Of a DNA stretch of 34,206 bases, positions 25,401 through 34,137 are shown one piece after another. A model generated the notes under the pieces. It searched no databases, was not told the origin of the DNA, and saw only the letters and a list, made by a program, of their open reading frames with translations. Source of the stretch: an uncultured Succinivibrionaceae bacterium (lineage in GTDB: Bacteria; Pseudomonadota; Gammaproteobacteria; Enterobacterales; Succinivibrionaceae). The DNA is taken from assembly GCA_949286015.1 (NCBI GenBank), contig CASEBB010000012.1, positions 1 to 34,206 on the forward strand, in the 5' to 3' direction. Made by a program: the position numbers and the translations under genes. How positions within the stretch are numbered: the stretch's first letter is position 1; each line of letters opens with the position of its first letter.

Positions 25401-27118
25401 ATGCCAACATTCGATCAGCTTATGGCGCTGTTGCCTGAGGGACAGAGCTTCGCTGCAATCAGGCGGAGTGGCCGCATTTATGTGGACAAGACAAGATATG
25501 TCTATGATCTTGCTACATCTATCAGCCGTGGCTTTTGACGCGTCCACGGGGCTTTGGTAAGAGCACGCTGCTGTCTGCCTTTGAGGAGCTGTTCATGCAT
25601 GGTGTGGCGCCATATGACGGGCATGATTCGTACTTCAAAGGCCTCGAGATTGAGCAGTTGTGGCCGCATGATCAATGGTACGATGGCCCTTTCTATGTGC
25701 TGCACCTTAATTTCAGTGAACTGCTCGTTGGCTGCCATAGCGTAGCTGATTTTGCGGAGCAGCTTAACGCTGCAATCTGGGACTTCGCCGCTAAAGAGCA
25801 CTTAGTGCTCAATGATCCATATTATGGGAAGGAAGATGCGTGGGAAATGCTGCTTGATGCAGTGCCAGACCTCTCCTTAGTACTGCTGGTAGCTGGGTAC
25901 GATGCACCCTTAAATCATTTTGAGGGTACAGATCAGGAGTCTGCTCGCGATGATATGGTGAGAGTACTGCGGGCTTTCTTTTGCTTTATCAAGTCGCGCT
26001 CGCACAAGTTTCGTTTCACCCTCATCACCGGTTGCACGCGCTTACAAGCTGCCAATAAGATCTGGAGTGAGGTCAATAGTATCGTTGATATCTCGCAAAT
26101 GCCGCGTTATGGTGCTATCTGCGGTTTCACCCTTGAGGAGTTACAGCGCTATTTTCCAGAGCATCTGCGCTATGCCTCTGCCCAATGGCTGCAGCTACCG
26201 CAGGAGCAGGTTACTGCTCAGCATGTAGAGCAGTTGGTAAGTGAGATGGATGCATGGTATGGCGGCTACTGCTTTGATCGCAAGGGCAGAACTCAATTCT
26301 TGTCACCTTTTTCAGTGCTGTCTTTCTTCAGCGAAGAGCATACGTACTTCGAGACGTTTTGGGTTAATGATGGCGGCTATCCCGAGATTCTGCGTAACGC
26401 TGTGCTGCAGTTGTCGTGGCCTAAGCGCTTAAGACTCCTAGCAGGTGACAGCATGTCTGTGGATTTGTACGGCAGCTCGGAGCAGAAACAAGCAGAGCTC
26501 TTGCTCTTGCAGACAGGGTACCTGACGCGCCAAGCTTCAGTAGGGGATGGGGCTACGAGCAGCTTCTTCTGTGTTGCTGCGTGTCTGCCAAATAAAGAGC
26601 TCAAGAGCGCCTTTTTCCGTTGGTGGTACGCTGATCTGCTGCCTAAGTCCACAGTGATACCTCTGGAGAACATGGGGGAGTGCTTTGGTGCGAAGCAGCG
26701 AGCGGCCATTGCAAGCAAAGATGTAGCTGCTTTACAGCAGTGCTGCAATGAGTTTTTGCGCGATAGCGACAGCGAGCGCTACCCATTGTTGCAGGCAAGT
26801 GACGTTGCTGACTTTCTGCACAGTTGTTTGGCTTTAGTGCTGGCTCTGCCTGTGACCAATGATGATGATGATGATGAGCACGAGTTATGGGGCAGAGACA
26901 AGCTGCTTTTAGCCTATCAGGGTACAACGGTGCTTATCGCCTTTGCGTATGCGCAGGAGCGCAGTGAGTCCAGTGCCTTGCTGTCGCAAGCGGTAAAGCA
27001 GATTCGGGCCAAGAAATACGGCAAAATCTTTAAACGGCGGCTAGGTTTATGGCGTCTGGCCATGGTGTTCTGTGCTGAGTCCCGTGAGATTACGGATGTG
27101 CAGGTTGTTAGTGGGTAA
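25401..27118 (+). pseudogene. decayed ATPase-nuclease paralogue, copy 2 (frameshift plus both active sites lost)
   Basis: The ATG at 25401, with a good ribosome-binding site, gives MPTFDQLMALLPEGQSFAAI and continues like the paralogues to LATSISRGF, then hits TGA at 25536-25538. Just downstream the match resumes in another frame with LLTRPRGFGKST. The spacing is exactly one base short of both paralogues, so one base was lost (probably C in a CCC before GTGG). A separate frame starting near 25535 is open to the end. The Walker B acid pair is replaced (VAGYDAP for VDEYDAP) and the nuclease E-x-K became A-x-A (LIAFAYAQ). It also has a GAT5 run (26861-26875). This is decay, unless the inactive product has been kept as a regulator. 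Confidence 0.85.
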
Positions 27119-27154
27119 TAGCTGACTTGCTGACTTAATGAGTGTGCTTGTTCT

Positions 27155-27293
27155 TGCGCCTTTAGGTGGTGCGCACCGACCTAAAGAGCATCATCCAGCG
27201 GGGGCTTTCTGCCTTTAAGGCCGCCAGCAATACCAGCTACTGCAACCTGCGCCACCATCACTTTAGCCGCCTTATATCCATGGCTATGGCTAA
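27155..27293 (+). pseudogene. decayed duplicate of the accA 3' end
   Basis: Aligns with the last part of accA (about 23155-23315). It begins GCCTTTAGGTGGTGC as in accA, lacks about 24 nt, then matches CCTAAAGAGCA, TTAAGGCCG.CAGCAATA.C, AGCTAC and TTTA.CCGCCT, and ends GGCTATGGCTAAG against GGCTACTGCTAAG. It has many substitutions. Lying just before the third ATPase-nuclease gene, it shows that the duplicated unit was accA tail, leader and nuclease gene. Confidence 0.8.
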
Positions 27294-27469
27294 GATGCCG
27301 CTTATCTTGAGGCGATGACGGTCGCTTGGGCGCGAGACGGCTGCTGCGCAGCAGAGAGCGTTTTCCCCCTTGTTCCTTCAAAGTATTTTCCCCTATGTTT
27401 TTGGCTTCAAATCGGCCTTTGAGGTGGGGGATAAGCCGTTTGATGCAGAAACCTGAGTATGGAGCATCA

Positions 27470-27501
27470 AGCGTCGCTACCGCGACGTATCTTTGAGGTA
27501 A
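27470..27501 (+). repeat. REP-like palindrome, family B
   Basis: AAGCGTCGCTACCGCGACGT followed by ATCTTTGAGGTA, closely matching the core at 22051-22082. CGTCGC and GCGACG form the stem. Confidence 0.6.
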
Positions 27502-27615
27502 GTTAAGGGCAAGCAGCTTTGCACACACATGGGGAAAACGCCCTCGCGCAGCATACGAGGTGGCCTTTGTAGTCGTTATTAGGGTAAAGCGCCTGTTGCA
27601 GGCATGATCTAATTG

Positions 27616-27635
27616 AGGGTAGGGTAGGGTAGGGT
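27616..27635 (+). promoter_or_regulatory. (AGGGT)4 pentamer repeat forming the ribosome-binding region
   Basis: Four exact AGGGT units directly abut the ATG at 27636. Copies 1 and 2 have a single AGGGGG site here instead. Gain or loss of units would move or remove usable Shine-Dalgarno sites. Confidence 0.75.
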
Positions 27636-29318
27636 ATGCCAACATTCAATCAGCTTTATAGCATGTTGCCTGTAGGTGAGCAGGACTTTACGGTAATCAG
27701 AGACTTAGGCCTGCTCTATGTGGACAAAACGCGCTATATCTCTCAATTGGCTCAGACGAGAAAACCGCAGGTCTTAACTCGACCACGTCGCTTTGGTAAG
27801 AGTACGTTGGTGTCTGCCATGGAGGAGATCTTTCTGCACGGTGTGGCACCGTATGACGGGCATGAGTCGTACTTCAAGGGCCTTGAAATTGAGCAACTGT
27901 GGTCACAGGTGCCATGGAATGAGGGCCCTTTTTATGTGCTGCACTTGGATTTTTGGGCGCTGAGCCAAAATTGCGATAGTGTGGCTGATTTTGAGGAGTT
28001 GCTTAATGACAAGATCGTGTGCTTTGCCAAAGACGCGCACATAGACCTCAAGATTACTGGTAATGCTAAGCCAGATTTCTTTGATTTGCTGCTCGATGCA
28101 GTACCGAAGAATTCTGTGGTATTGCTGGTAGATGAGTATGATGCACCTTGGACCAGCTTTGTGGATGCCTATAATGATGCTGAAAACAAGGCAATGGTGA
28201 AGTTGCTGCGTGGCTTCTTTAACAAGCTCGAGTCACGCTCTGGTAAGTTTCGTTGCACCTTTATCACCGGTATTACGCGCTTGAAGGATACAGCCATCTT
28301 TAGCGCAGTCAATAACATCACGGACATCTCGCAAGATCCGTATTTTGGCGATATTTGCGGCGTTACTCGTGAGGAGTTACAGCGTTTTTTCCCTGAGCAC
28401 TTGCGCTATGCCGCTGCCCAATGGTTGCAGTTGTCTGAGGAGCAGGTGAGTTCTCAGCATGTGGAGCAACTGCTTGACGAGATGGCGACGTGGTATGACG
28501 GCTATTGCTTTGATAGCGATGGGGCTACTCACGTGTTTTCTCTGTGGTCTGTACTGTGTTTTTTCAGCTTGCGTCATGTTAAATTCGATACTTACTGGTA
28601 TGACGTGAGCGGGCTGCCTCATATGTTGCGTAGAAGCTTGCTGCTGAGTTCATGGGCAGAGCGACTCCATCTCTTAGCAGGTGGCTGCTTAACAGTGGAC
28701 AGAGATGCCTTCTTAAGCTCGAGTTCTCTGTCTACCATGCAACCAGAGGTCTTGCTCTTTCAGACAGGTTACTTGACGCTGAAAGCACCGTATGGCGCTG
28801 ATGTAAGTCTAGGAGTACCTAACAAAGAGATTACAAGTGCTCTGACGCGTTTGTATTACAAAGAGCTGCTGCCTCATGCAGGGGATCAATTAGACTCTTT
28901 TATTGCCAAGCTTTGTGCTGCTATTGAGACTCACGATGCTACTGCTTTGCAGCAGTGCTTCAATATGGTGCTGAACAGTGTCGATTACGAGCATTATCCC
29001 TTAACGCAGGAAAGCTCAGTTACGGCTTGCTTGTATATAGCGATTTCTCTGGCTCTGCTTGTCAGGGTGGTGGTGAATCATCACGAGTCCCAAGGGCGAG
29101 CTGATATGCTGTTTGATTGGCAGCATACGACTGTGGTCATTGAGTTCAAGTATGCACACAAGCTCAGTGAGACCAGTGCTTTGTTGCAGCAAGCGGTAGA
29201 GCAGGTTAAGGACAGAAATTACGGAGATACCATTGCCCAGCAGCCGTATTTGTGGCGCCTAGCCATGGTGTTCTGCGCTGCGGAGCGTAAGATTACGGAT
29301 GTGCAGGTTGTAAGTTAG
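27636..29318 (+). CDS. AAA-ATPase-like / PD-(D/E)XK nuclease family protein, copy 3
   Basis: A 560-residue paralogue of the protein at 23496-25184, intact. The P-loop is RRFGKS at 51-56 and Walker B is VDEYDAP with D166-E167. A block FITGITRLKDTAIFSAVNNI follows. The nuclease motif is D490 (RADMLFDWQ) with E503-x-K505 (VVIEFKYAH). It is closest to copy 1 over the middle (the stretch SQDPYFGDICGVTREELQRF and WYDGYCFDSDGA). The N-terminal 50 residues and the region near 340 differ most, which may reflect target or partner specificity. The (AGGGT)4 run provides its ribosome-binding region. Biological role unknown. Confidence 0.88.
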   Translation: MPTFNQLYSMLPVGEQDFTVIRDLGLLYVDKTRYISQLAQTRKPQVLTRPRRFGKSTLVSAMEEIFLHGVAPYDGHESYFKGLEIEQLWSQVPWNEGPFYVLHLDFWALSQNCDSVADFEELLNDKIVCFAKDAHIDLKITGNAKPDFFDLLLDAVPKNSVVLLVDEYDAPWTSFVDAYNDAENKAMVKLLRGFFNKLESRSGKFRCTFITGITRLKDTAIFSAVNNITDISQDPYFGDICGVTREELQRFFPEHLRYAAAQWLQLSEEQVSSQHVEQLLDEMATWYDGYCFDSDGATHVFSLWSVLCFFSLRHVKFDTYWYDVSGLPHMLRRSLLLSSWAERLHLLAGGCLTVDRDAFLSSSSLSTMQPEVLLFQTGYLTLKAPYGADVSLGVPNKEITSALTRLYYKELLPHAGDQLDSFIAKLCAAIETHDATALQQCFNMVLNSVDYEHYPLTQESSVTACLYIAISLALLVRVVVNHHESQGRADMLFDWQHTTVVIEFKYAHKLSETSALLQQAVEQVKDRNYGDTIAQQPYLWRLAMVFCAAERKITDVQVVS

Positions 29319-29745
29319 TAGCAACTACCGGTGATGAGACCTATGGCCTTTACCACTGTAACCACCACCAGTAGAAGCAGAGCAGCAGGCTAGCGGTGCA
29401 CCTTAGAGATGCGCCCCAACAGCTCTGATCTTATGCGCGGCCCCCAAAAGCTGCACAGAAAGTAGCGTTAGAGGGAACGCCCTGATCTCCTCACCACATA
29501 GGGCAGGGCTCCTTGAGCTGCGCATGGAGCAGCGTGGAGCTTGTGCGGCTCAGAATGTGGAAGACAGGGCAGCGCACAGAGCTGTGTACAGGGCACCAAC
29601 ACTACCTCGAGAGCCTGCCAAGATGGTGACCAAAACGGCATTATCCCTGCGCACATGCCTGCTTGCAGTGAGTGGTACTGATGCGCTTGCTCTTGCGCTT
29701 TAGTGCCCAGCTACACCAGAGTGAAGCCCTTGTGGCGGCCAGCTA
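29319..29745. other. spacer between convergent genes, nothing recognised
   Basis: 427 nt separating the third ATPase-nuclease gene from the convergent SEL1 gene. No clear hairpin with a T-tract, repeat family member or gene is seen. Confidence 0.4.
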
Positions 29746-30768
29746 TTAGCGCTTGAGCTCGGCGTATATATCGCAGCCGTCTTGGTCACCAAGATCACAG
29801 GCCTTGCCAAAGTACTTCTTGCCCAGCTCATCGTTTTGGCTTACACCGTCGCCATTGATGTAGGCTGCACCCAGATTGTAGCAGCCGACACTGCTCTCTA
29901 AATCACAGCCGCGCTTGTAGAGCTCTGTGGCTTTCTTGTAGCTCTTTTCAACCCCAGCGCCTTTTTCGTAGTTGAGGCCCAGACCGACACAAGCGTCGCC
30001 ATTACCTAAGTCACAGCTTTTCTCAAAGTACTTGTTGGCTTGAGTGGCGTCCTGCTCTACACCTTCACCAGTGTTGTAGCTCATGGCGAGGTTGTGGCAG
30101 GAGGCGGCGCTGTTAAGATCGCAGCCCTTGAGGTAGTACTCATTGGCGGTGACATCGTCCTCGGCTGTGCCTTCGCCGTTATCGTACATAAGGGCGAGGT
30201 TATGGCAAGCATCGCTATCTTCGAGGTCACAGCCTTTGCGATAAAGCTCTATGGCCTTAGCATCATCGAGAGCTACGCCCTCACCTTCATCGTACATCAT
30301 GCCTAAGTTGCGGCAGGCAAGGCCGCTGTTGAGATCACAGCCCTTTTGGTAGTACTGCACAGCACGTGCGTCGTCGAGCTTAACGCCTATGCCGCTGTCA
30401 TAGAGCATTCCTAAGCTATTGCAGGAGAGGGCATCATTTAAAGAGCAGCCCTTCGCAAAGAGCTCGGCGGCCTTAGCGTAATCTTGCTCGATGCCTTGAG
30501 CGTGGTAGTACATGAGGCCTAAGTTGTTGCAGCCACTGCCTTCGTCGAGGTCACAGGCTTTGGTGTAGTACTCCAGTGCTCTTTGGTCGCTCTGCTCTAC
30601 CCCGTCGCCACTATCGTAGGATACGCCAAGGTTATAGCAGGCCGTAGCATTATCTTTTAGGCACAAGATTTTAAGCTGCGCAATGCTTTCGGCGTGAGCG
30701 TTGTTGAGGCCACAGAACAAAGCAGAGGTGAGCCCCATGAGGGCGAGGCTGTGAGATAAGAAGCGCAT
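29746..30768 (-). CDS. secreted SEL1-repeat (Hcp-like) cysteine-rich protein
   Basis: A 340-residue exported protein. ATG at 30768 is chosen over the GTG at 30819 because it begins a signal peptide (MRFLSHSLALMGLTSALFCG, cleavage at AHA before ES). The rest is about eight 36-residue SEL1 repeats of the form YYxKGCDLxxxxxCxNLGxMYDxGEGV. Nine cysteine pairs seven to eight residues apart match the Helicobacter Hcp pattern, in which each repeat carries a disulfide. Such alpha/alpha solenoids mediate protein-protein contacts in the periplasm or outside the cell, and some Hcp proteins bind penicillin. The partner here is unknown. No strong Shine-Dalgarno sequence is seen. It lies 0.7 kb downstream of the lipoprotein gene on the same strand, too far for a tight operon. 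Confidence 0.9.
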   Translation of the reverse strand: MRFLSHSLALMGLTSALFCGLNNAHAESIAQLKILCLKDNATACYNLGVSYDSGDGVEQSDQRALEYYTKACDLDEGSGCNNLGLMYYHAQGIEQDYAKAAELFAKGCSLNDALSCNSLGMLYDSGIGVKLDDARAVQYYQKGCDLNSGLACRNLGMMYDEGEGVALDDAKAIELYRKGCDLEDSDACHNLALMYDNGEGTAEDDVTANEYYLKGCDLNSAASCHNLAMSYNTGEGVEQDATQANKYFEKSCDLGNGDACVGLGLNYEKGAGVEKSYKKATELYKRGCDLESSVGCYNLGAAYINGDGVSQNDELGKKYFGKACDLGDQDGCDIYAELKR

Positions 30769-31206
30769 AAGCTGACTCTTGAGGTTAGAGAAGAGCGCCT
30801 TGAACTCCAAGGCTGCCACTGATCACTTGCTTTGGCTGCAAGTAACAGACGAGATTGCTAAGGGCACACTCTGGAGAGCCCGTGCCGTACACAGGCCCAG
30901 CTGGGACTATGGGGCGTAACAGGGGCATCATGAGCGCTATACGCGCTGCACTGTGTCCTGCCTTAGTGTCCAGAGGCGCCATTGGCACAAGCCATTGTCC
31001 CCCTTGGATCCCAAGGCACGACAAGGCACAATGCGACGCCTACTCTTAGAGCGAGCAAAGCAGAAGCCAAGGCGGCGTCATGATGGGCACCATGAGGCTG
31101 CATCTGTGCAGCATCTCACAGCTGTCATGGCAACTACCAGCTGTATTGCCAGTGTTAATACCATGGTAGAGCTGAGCGTGCTGAGAAATGGGGAGAGTGG
31201 CGGTAG

Positions 31207-31328
31207 GTAACCGCAAAAGCGCCTGACGGCGACTTATCTTGAGAGTAGCGCCGCAGCACACACCGACTCTTAGGGGCAAACACCTGATGTATGCACTTGC
31301 CTCCTGTGGAATTTGCCTTTTTGGATAC
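31207..31328 (+). repeat. family C repeat, copy 1 (122 nt)
   Basis: Aligns along its length with 33135-33256. It begins GTAACC, contains the REP-like core AAGCGCCTGACGGCGACTTA then TCTTGAGAGTAGCGCC, and has AAACACCTGAT and ATTTGCCTTTTTGG. With its partner it flanks the lipoprotein gene as direct repeats. A purine-rich stretch with repeated GAGTGGA-like units (31341-31380) follows. Confidence 0.75.
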
Positions 31329-31465
31329 CCTCAATGGCGGGAGTGGAGTGGAGAGAGTGGATAGAGAGTGGAGAGAGCTGCGCCAATGTGCCACCCAGCA
31401 GGAGAGCGTGGCGGGAGTGGAGACTGTGTGCCATGTGCTCATAAGCAAGCATGAGCACGAGCGAG

Positions 31466-32683
31466 CTAATTGGCGGTTAAGTGCACGCTCTTTAAAGAGC
31501 GCAGCTGCTGCTCTAAGCGCTGCACGCGCTCCTCTTGGCCCTCACGATAGGAGTCGATCTGGTTGCTGCGCACTTCTTGGGCCTTTAAGAGCTCGTCGTA
31601 AGCGGCACTGACGTTAAAGGCGTAATCGCAGATCTGATTGACCTCATCACCACGGAAGAAAGGCAGAGGGCGACGGCACTTTTGCGTGCTGTACTCTTCG
31701 ATCTTGGCAAAGCCCTGATCGACATACTGCTCGGTCTGAGAGGTATTGCTATCGACCTTGGCCTCAAGCTCTTGGACGTATTTGTCGAGCTCTTGTGGGT
31801 GGTCTGCAACTAAATGGTCTTGACCGGTGGAGTTATCGCGCATTAAGAGGCGGCCATCCTTGAGCCAGATATATGACAGGCCGATCATGGTACGTCCCTC
31901 TAACAGGCGGTAGGTCTTATCGATGTTGCTCAGCACATTGTCGTGTGCATTGAGGAGGTCGTGGCTAAAGTTAGGGTAGGCAATAATGGCCGAGTACTCA
32001 CCACTTAAGAGATCAACAATCTTGGTGTAGCTGACAAAGTTGGTGGTGTCCTCGTAGCGGGCAGTGAGCTCAAAGGTGCCCTCTAACCACTTGTCGTGGT
32101 TATAGCCCCAAGTGGCGGCAAAGCCTTGCAGCTTATTGTCCTTGATCTCAAGGAGGCCATAGCCCACTTCGCTATCACCAGTGGCGGTATCGTAGTTTAA
32201 GTAGGTGACGAGCTTGTCTTTGACCTTTGGGTCAATCTCCATTAAGAACTCTTGGGTCTTCTTGCCATCGACAGTGCGCACTAAGCGGCCTAAGCCACTG
32301 GCGATACCATTGCTGCACTCACCATCCCAGTACAGCTGCACGTTGGCACTGGTGTCATTGACGATAAATGGCACCAAGCACTTTTCCGTTTTGTTGACTG
32401 GCTGTAAGCCCTCATCGTAGATGTTGAGCGGGCTAATTTGCGAGGAGACCTGCTTGATGAGGTCGTAGTCGTTGATGAGGCGGTTTTCCAGCTCAAGGTT
32501 GGTGTTTAAGGCCGAAGCGCCATCGAGGTTAACCGTAGAGGTAACCTTGCTTGGTACGGTTTGGACATTGGTGTCATTGCCGTTAGAGGTTACGGCAATG
32601 CCTGTAGGGGTACAGGAGCTCAAGGCAAAAGCAGTCACCAGCGCCAGTCCCGTGGATAACGTCTTTACTTGCCAATCCTGCAT
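31466..32683 (-). CDS. lipoprotein with a C-terminal coiled coil, function unknown
   Basis: A 405-residue protein. Its signal peptide ends in a lipobox (ALSSC, Cys24), so it should be lipidated and exported. Ser25 is replaced by Thr after Cys, which does not suggest inner-membrane retention by the Asp+2 rule. The body (FIVNDTSANVQLYWDGECSN, GLGRLVRTVDGKKTQEFLME, GYGLLEIKDNKLQGFAATWG) looks beta-rich with MORN-like glycine-containing repeats, and four or more cysteines may form disulfides. The last 70 residues (AAYDELLKAQEVRSNQIDSY onwards, ending EERVQRLEQQLRSLK) form a coiled coil. GGAGA lies 5 nt before ATG. I do not recognise a named family. Direct repeats flank the gene. Confidence 0.8.
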   Translation of the reverse strand: MQDWQVKTLSTGLALVTAFALSSCTPTGIAVTSNGNDTNVQTVPSKVTSTVNLDGASALNTNLELENRLINDYDLIKQVSSQISPLNIYDEGLQPVNKTEKCLVPFIVNDTSANVQLYWDGECSNGIASGLGRLVRTVDGKKTQEFLMEIDPKVKDKLVTYLNYDTATGDSEVGYGLLEIKDNKLQGFAATWGYNHDKWLEGTFELTARYEDTTNFVSYTKIVDLLSGEYSAIIAYPNFSHDLLNAHDNVLSNIDKTYRLLEGRTMIGLSYIWLKDGRLLMRDNSTGQDHLVADHPQELDKYVQELEAKVDSNTSQTEQYVDQGFAKIEEYSTQKCRRPLPFFRGDEVNQICDYAFNVSAAYDELLKAQEVRSNQIDSYREGQEERVQRLEQQLRSLKSVHLTAN

Positions 32684-33134
32684 CGTGGTCTCCTACAGAC
32701 TAATCTAAGTAAGTGGTGGGTGAAGTGGGGTTAAGCGCAGCCAGATTCAGGCTCTATCTGGCTAATCTTATGGCGCGAGGCTGTGCCAACGGCAGTAGCA
32801 AAGCGCTGCTAGGGCGAGAGTAAGCAGAGGCGTTACAGAGCCTGTAACGGGCTCGGTAGGAAGCTGCGCTGGCCATGGTGTGCCCACAGGAGGTAACAGC
32901 ACCATGATAAGGGCATGGAGCGTTAGCGCTGAGCTCTAAGGGTGCTCAGGTTGCCTCAGGTGGGCCTGTACACTTGCTGAAGCGCTGAGAGTGCCGCTGC
33001 TAGGCGCTCTTAATGGCTCGTCTTACTACTGCCATAAAGTGGCTGTAATCTTAGCATTATCTGCTCTTAGCGGCTATGGTCTCAGCGCGGTGGGGTGGGA
33101 TAAAACGTTGTCACTTGCGCGGGGGAGCGGGTTT

Positions 33135-33256
33135 GTAACCTAAAAGCGCCAGATGGCGCCTTATCTCGAGAGTAGTGCCTTAGTAAACTCCTACTCGCAG
33201 GGGAAAGCACCTGATTGTAGGCAGTTAACTCCTTTGAGATTTGCTTTTTGGGGTAC
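33135..33256 (+). repeat. family C repeat, copy 2 (122 nt)
   Basis: Direct repeat of 31207-31328, same orientation, 1,928 nt apart. The core here, AAAGCGCCAGATGGCGCCTT then ATCTCGAGAGTAG, is the best palindrome of the set. It ends TTTGCTTTTTGGGGTAC. Confidence 0.75.
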
Positions 33257-33592
33257 TCACGGCTGCGGGGCTATCTTCTTTGTGGAAAGGCAAGGTTTGC
33301 GGTGAGATTAGCAGTAAGAGGCGCAGGACAAGGAAAAGGCTAAAGGGAAGGCTGGGGAGAGGCGAGGCAGGAGAGAGAGTAGGTTGGGGTAGCGGCGCAC
33401 GGTGGCAACCAGCTCGATGGCGCTTGCGTTGTAGAGCATGCAGGGGCGGGCGCTGCTATGAGAGCGCAAACTTAAGCTCCGTCAAGCAGTAAGGAGCTCT
33501 GGGGTAAGGCGACACGGGAGACTGTGCAGCGTCTTAGCAGGGAGTGAGCGCCTGAGGGCCATCTTAAGGTATGGGAGGGATTGCCTCAGGGG

Positions 33593-33701
33593 TTGGTGGA
33601 TAGAGCCCCCACACTACCTTTTAGGGGACTAACATGAAACGCCATAACCACGGCTCATGTGCTTGCCTCAAGGTGTGAGGATACTTCGTGGTATCCACCA
33701 A
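33593..33701 (+). repeat. family A dispersed repeat, copy 3 (109 nt, perfect 10-bp terminal inverted repeats)
   Basis: TTGGTGGATA (33593-33602) and TATCCACCAA (33692-33701) are exact inverted copies. The interior has GAAACGCCATAACCA, CATGTGCTTGCCTCAAG and TGTGAGG, aligning with 9667-9773 and with 822-927 in reverse. The perfect ends suggest this is the least decayed of the three. Confidence 0.85.
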
Positions 33702-33792
33702 ACTCTGAGTAGAGCCAGAGTATGGCCTTGCAGACACCGTCTTGAGCGGAGGCGCTTAAGCTTGCGGGAGGAGGCAAGTTAGCAGGCAGGGA

Positions 33793-34137
33793 TTACTTAA
33801 AGAGCAGATCGACGCCTGTCTGGTCTAAGACAGTCTTATGGAACTTGGCAAGCGTCTCTAAGGTGGATGTGTGGGTGACAAAGTGTTGCAGCTTAAACTT
33901 CTGGAAAACCGTCACTTCGCCTTGCTGCAGATCGCCCCAGTGATGGCTGGCCTCGTCTTGATCGTGGTCTTTGATAAAAAGACCGTCCACAAAGGCCCAA
34001 ATAGCATCACTATCGGTTTGCTCTGCGTTCTCTTTGAGCCACAGCTGAGGCTTATCGCCGCTGTAAATATCGACATAGAAAGCCAACCACGAGTTGGACT
34101 TCTCTGGGCTGTGAAGTCTCCATGTGCTTACGCACAT
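33793..34137 (-). CDS. hypothetical protein, probably the 3' part of an interrupted gene
   Basis: ATG at 34137 with GGGAGGAA about 3-10 nt upstream gives 114 residues, and the frame stays open to the window edge. The first nine residues (MCVSTWRLH) come from what looks like an IS200/IS605 right end. The remainder (VDIYSGDKPQLWL, AIWAFVDGLFIKDHDQDEAS, EVTVFQKFKLQHFVTHTST, FHKTVLDQTGVDLLFK) reads like the C-terminal part of an ordinary soluble protein I do not recognise. The likely reading is that an element inserted into this gene and left its 3' part fused in frame with the element's end. Alternatively it is a real small gene whose start codon sits in the stem of the hairpin at 34120-34139. 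Confidence 0.5.
   Translation of the reverse strand: MCVSTWRLHSPEKSNSWLAFYVDIYSGDKPQLWLKENAEQTDSDAIWAFVDGLFIKDHDQDEASHHWGDLQQGEVTVFQKFKLQHFVTHTSTLETLAKFHKTVLDQTGVDLLFK

Larger units (their letters stand above)
27294..27635. other. leader of the third ATPase-nuclease gene, interrupted
   Basis: 27314-27360 and 27558-27635 match the leaders of copies 1 and 2. The roughly 200 nt between is unrelated and includes a family B REP-like palindrome (27470-27501). A minus-strand frame of 154 codons crosses this region but reads through the accA duplicate and the leader, so I do not call it. Confidence 0.55.
32684..33792. other. 1.1-kb repeat-rich spacer
   Basis: Holds a family C repeat (33135-33256), a purine-rich stretch (about 33300-33390) and a family A repeat (33593-33701). 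A plus-strand frame of 83 codons at 33241 lies inside the repeat and purine tract and is not called. The promoter of the lipoprotein gene should lie in the first 150 nt, but no clear boxes are seen. Confidence 0.5.

Noticed and set aside
27181..27645. Minus-strand open frame of 154 codons before the third ATPase-nuclease gene
   Set aside because: It runs antisense through the decayed accA tail, a REP-like palindrome and the leader, all explained otherwise.
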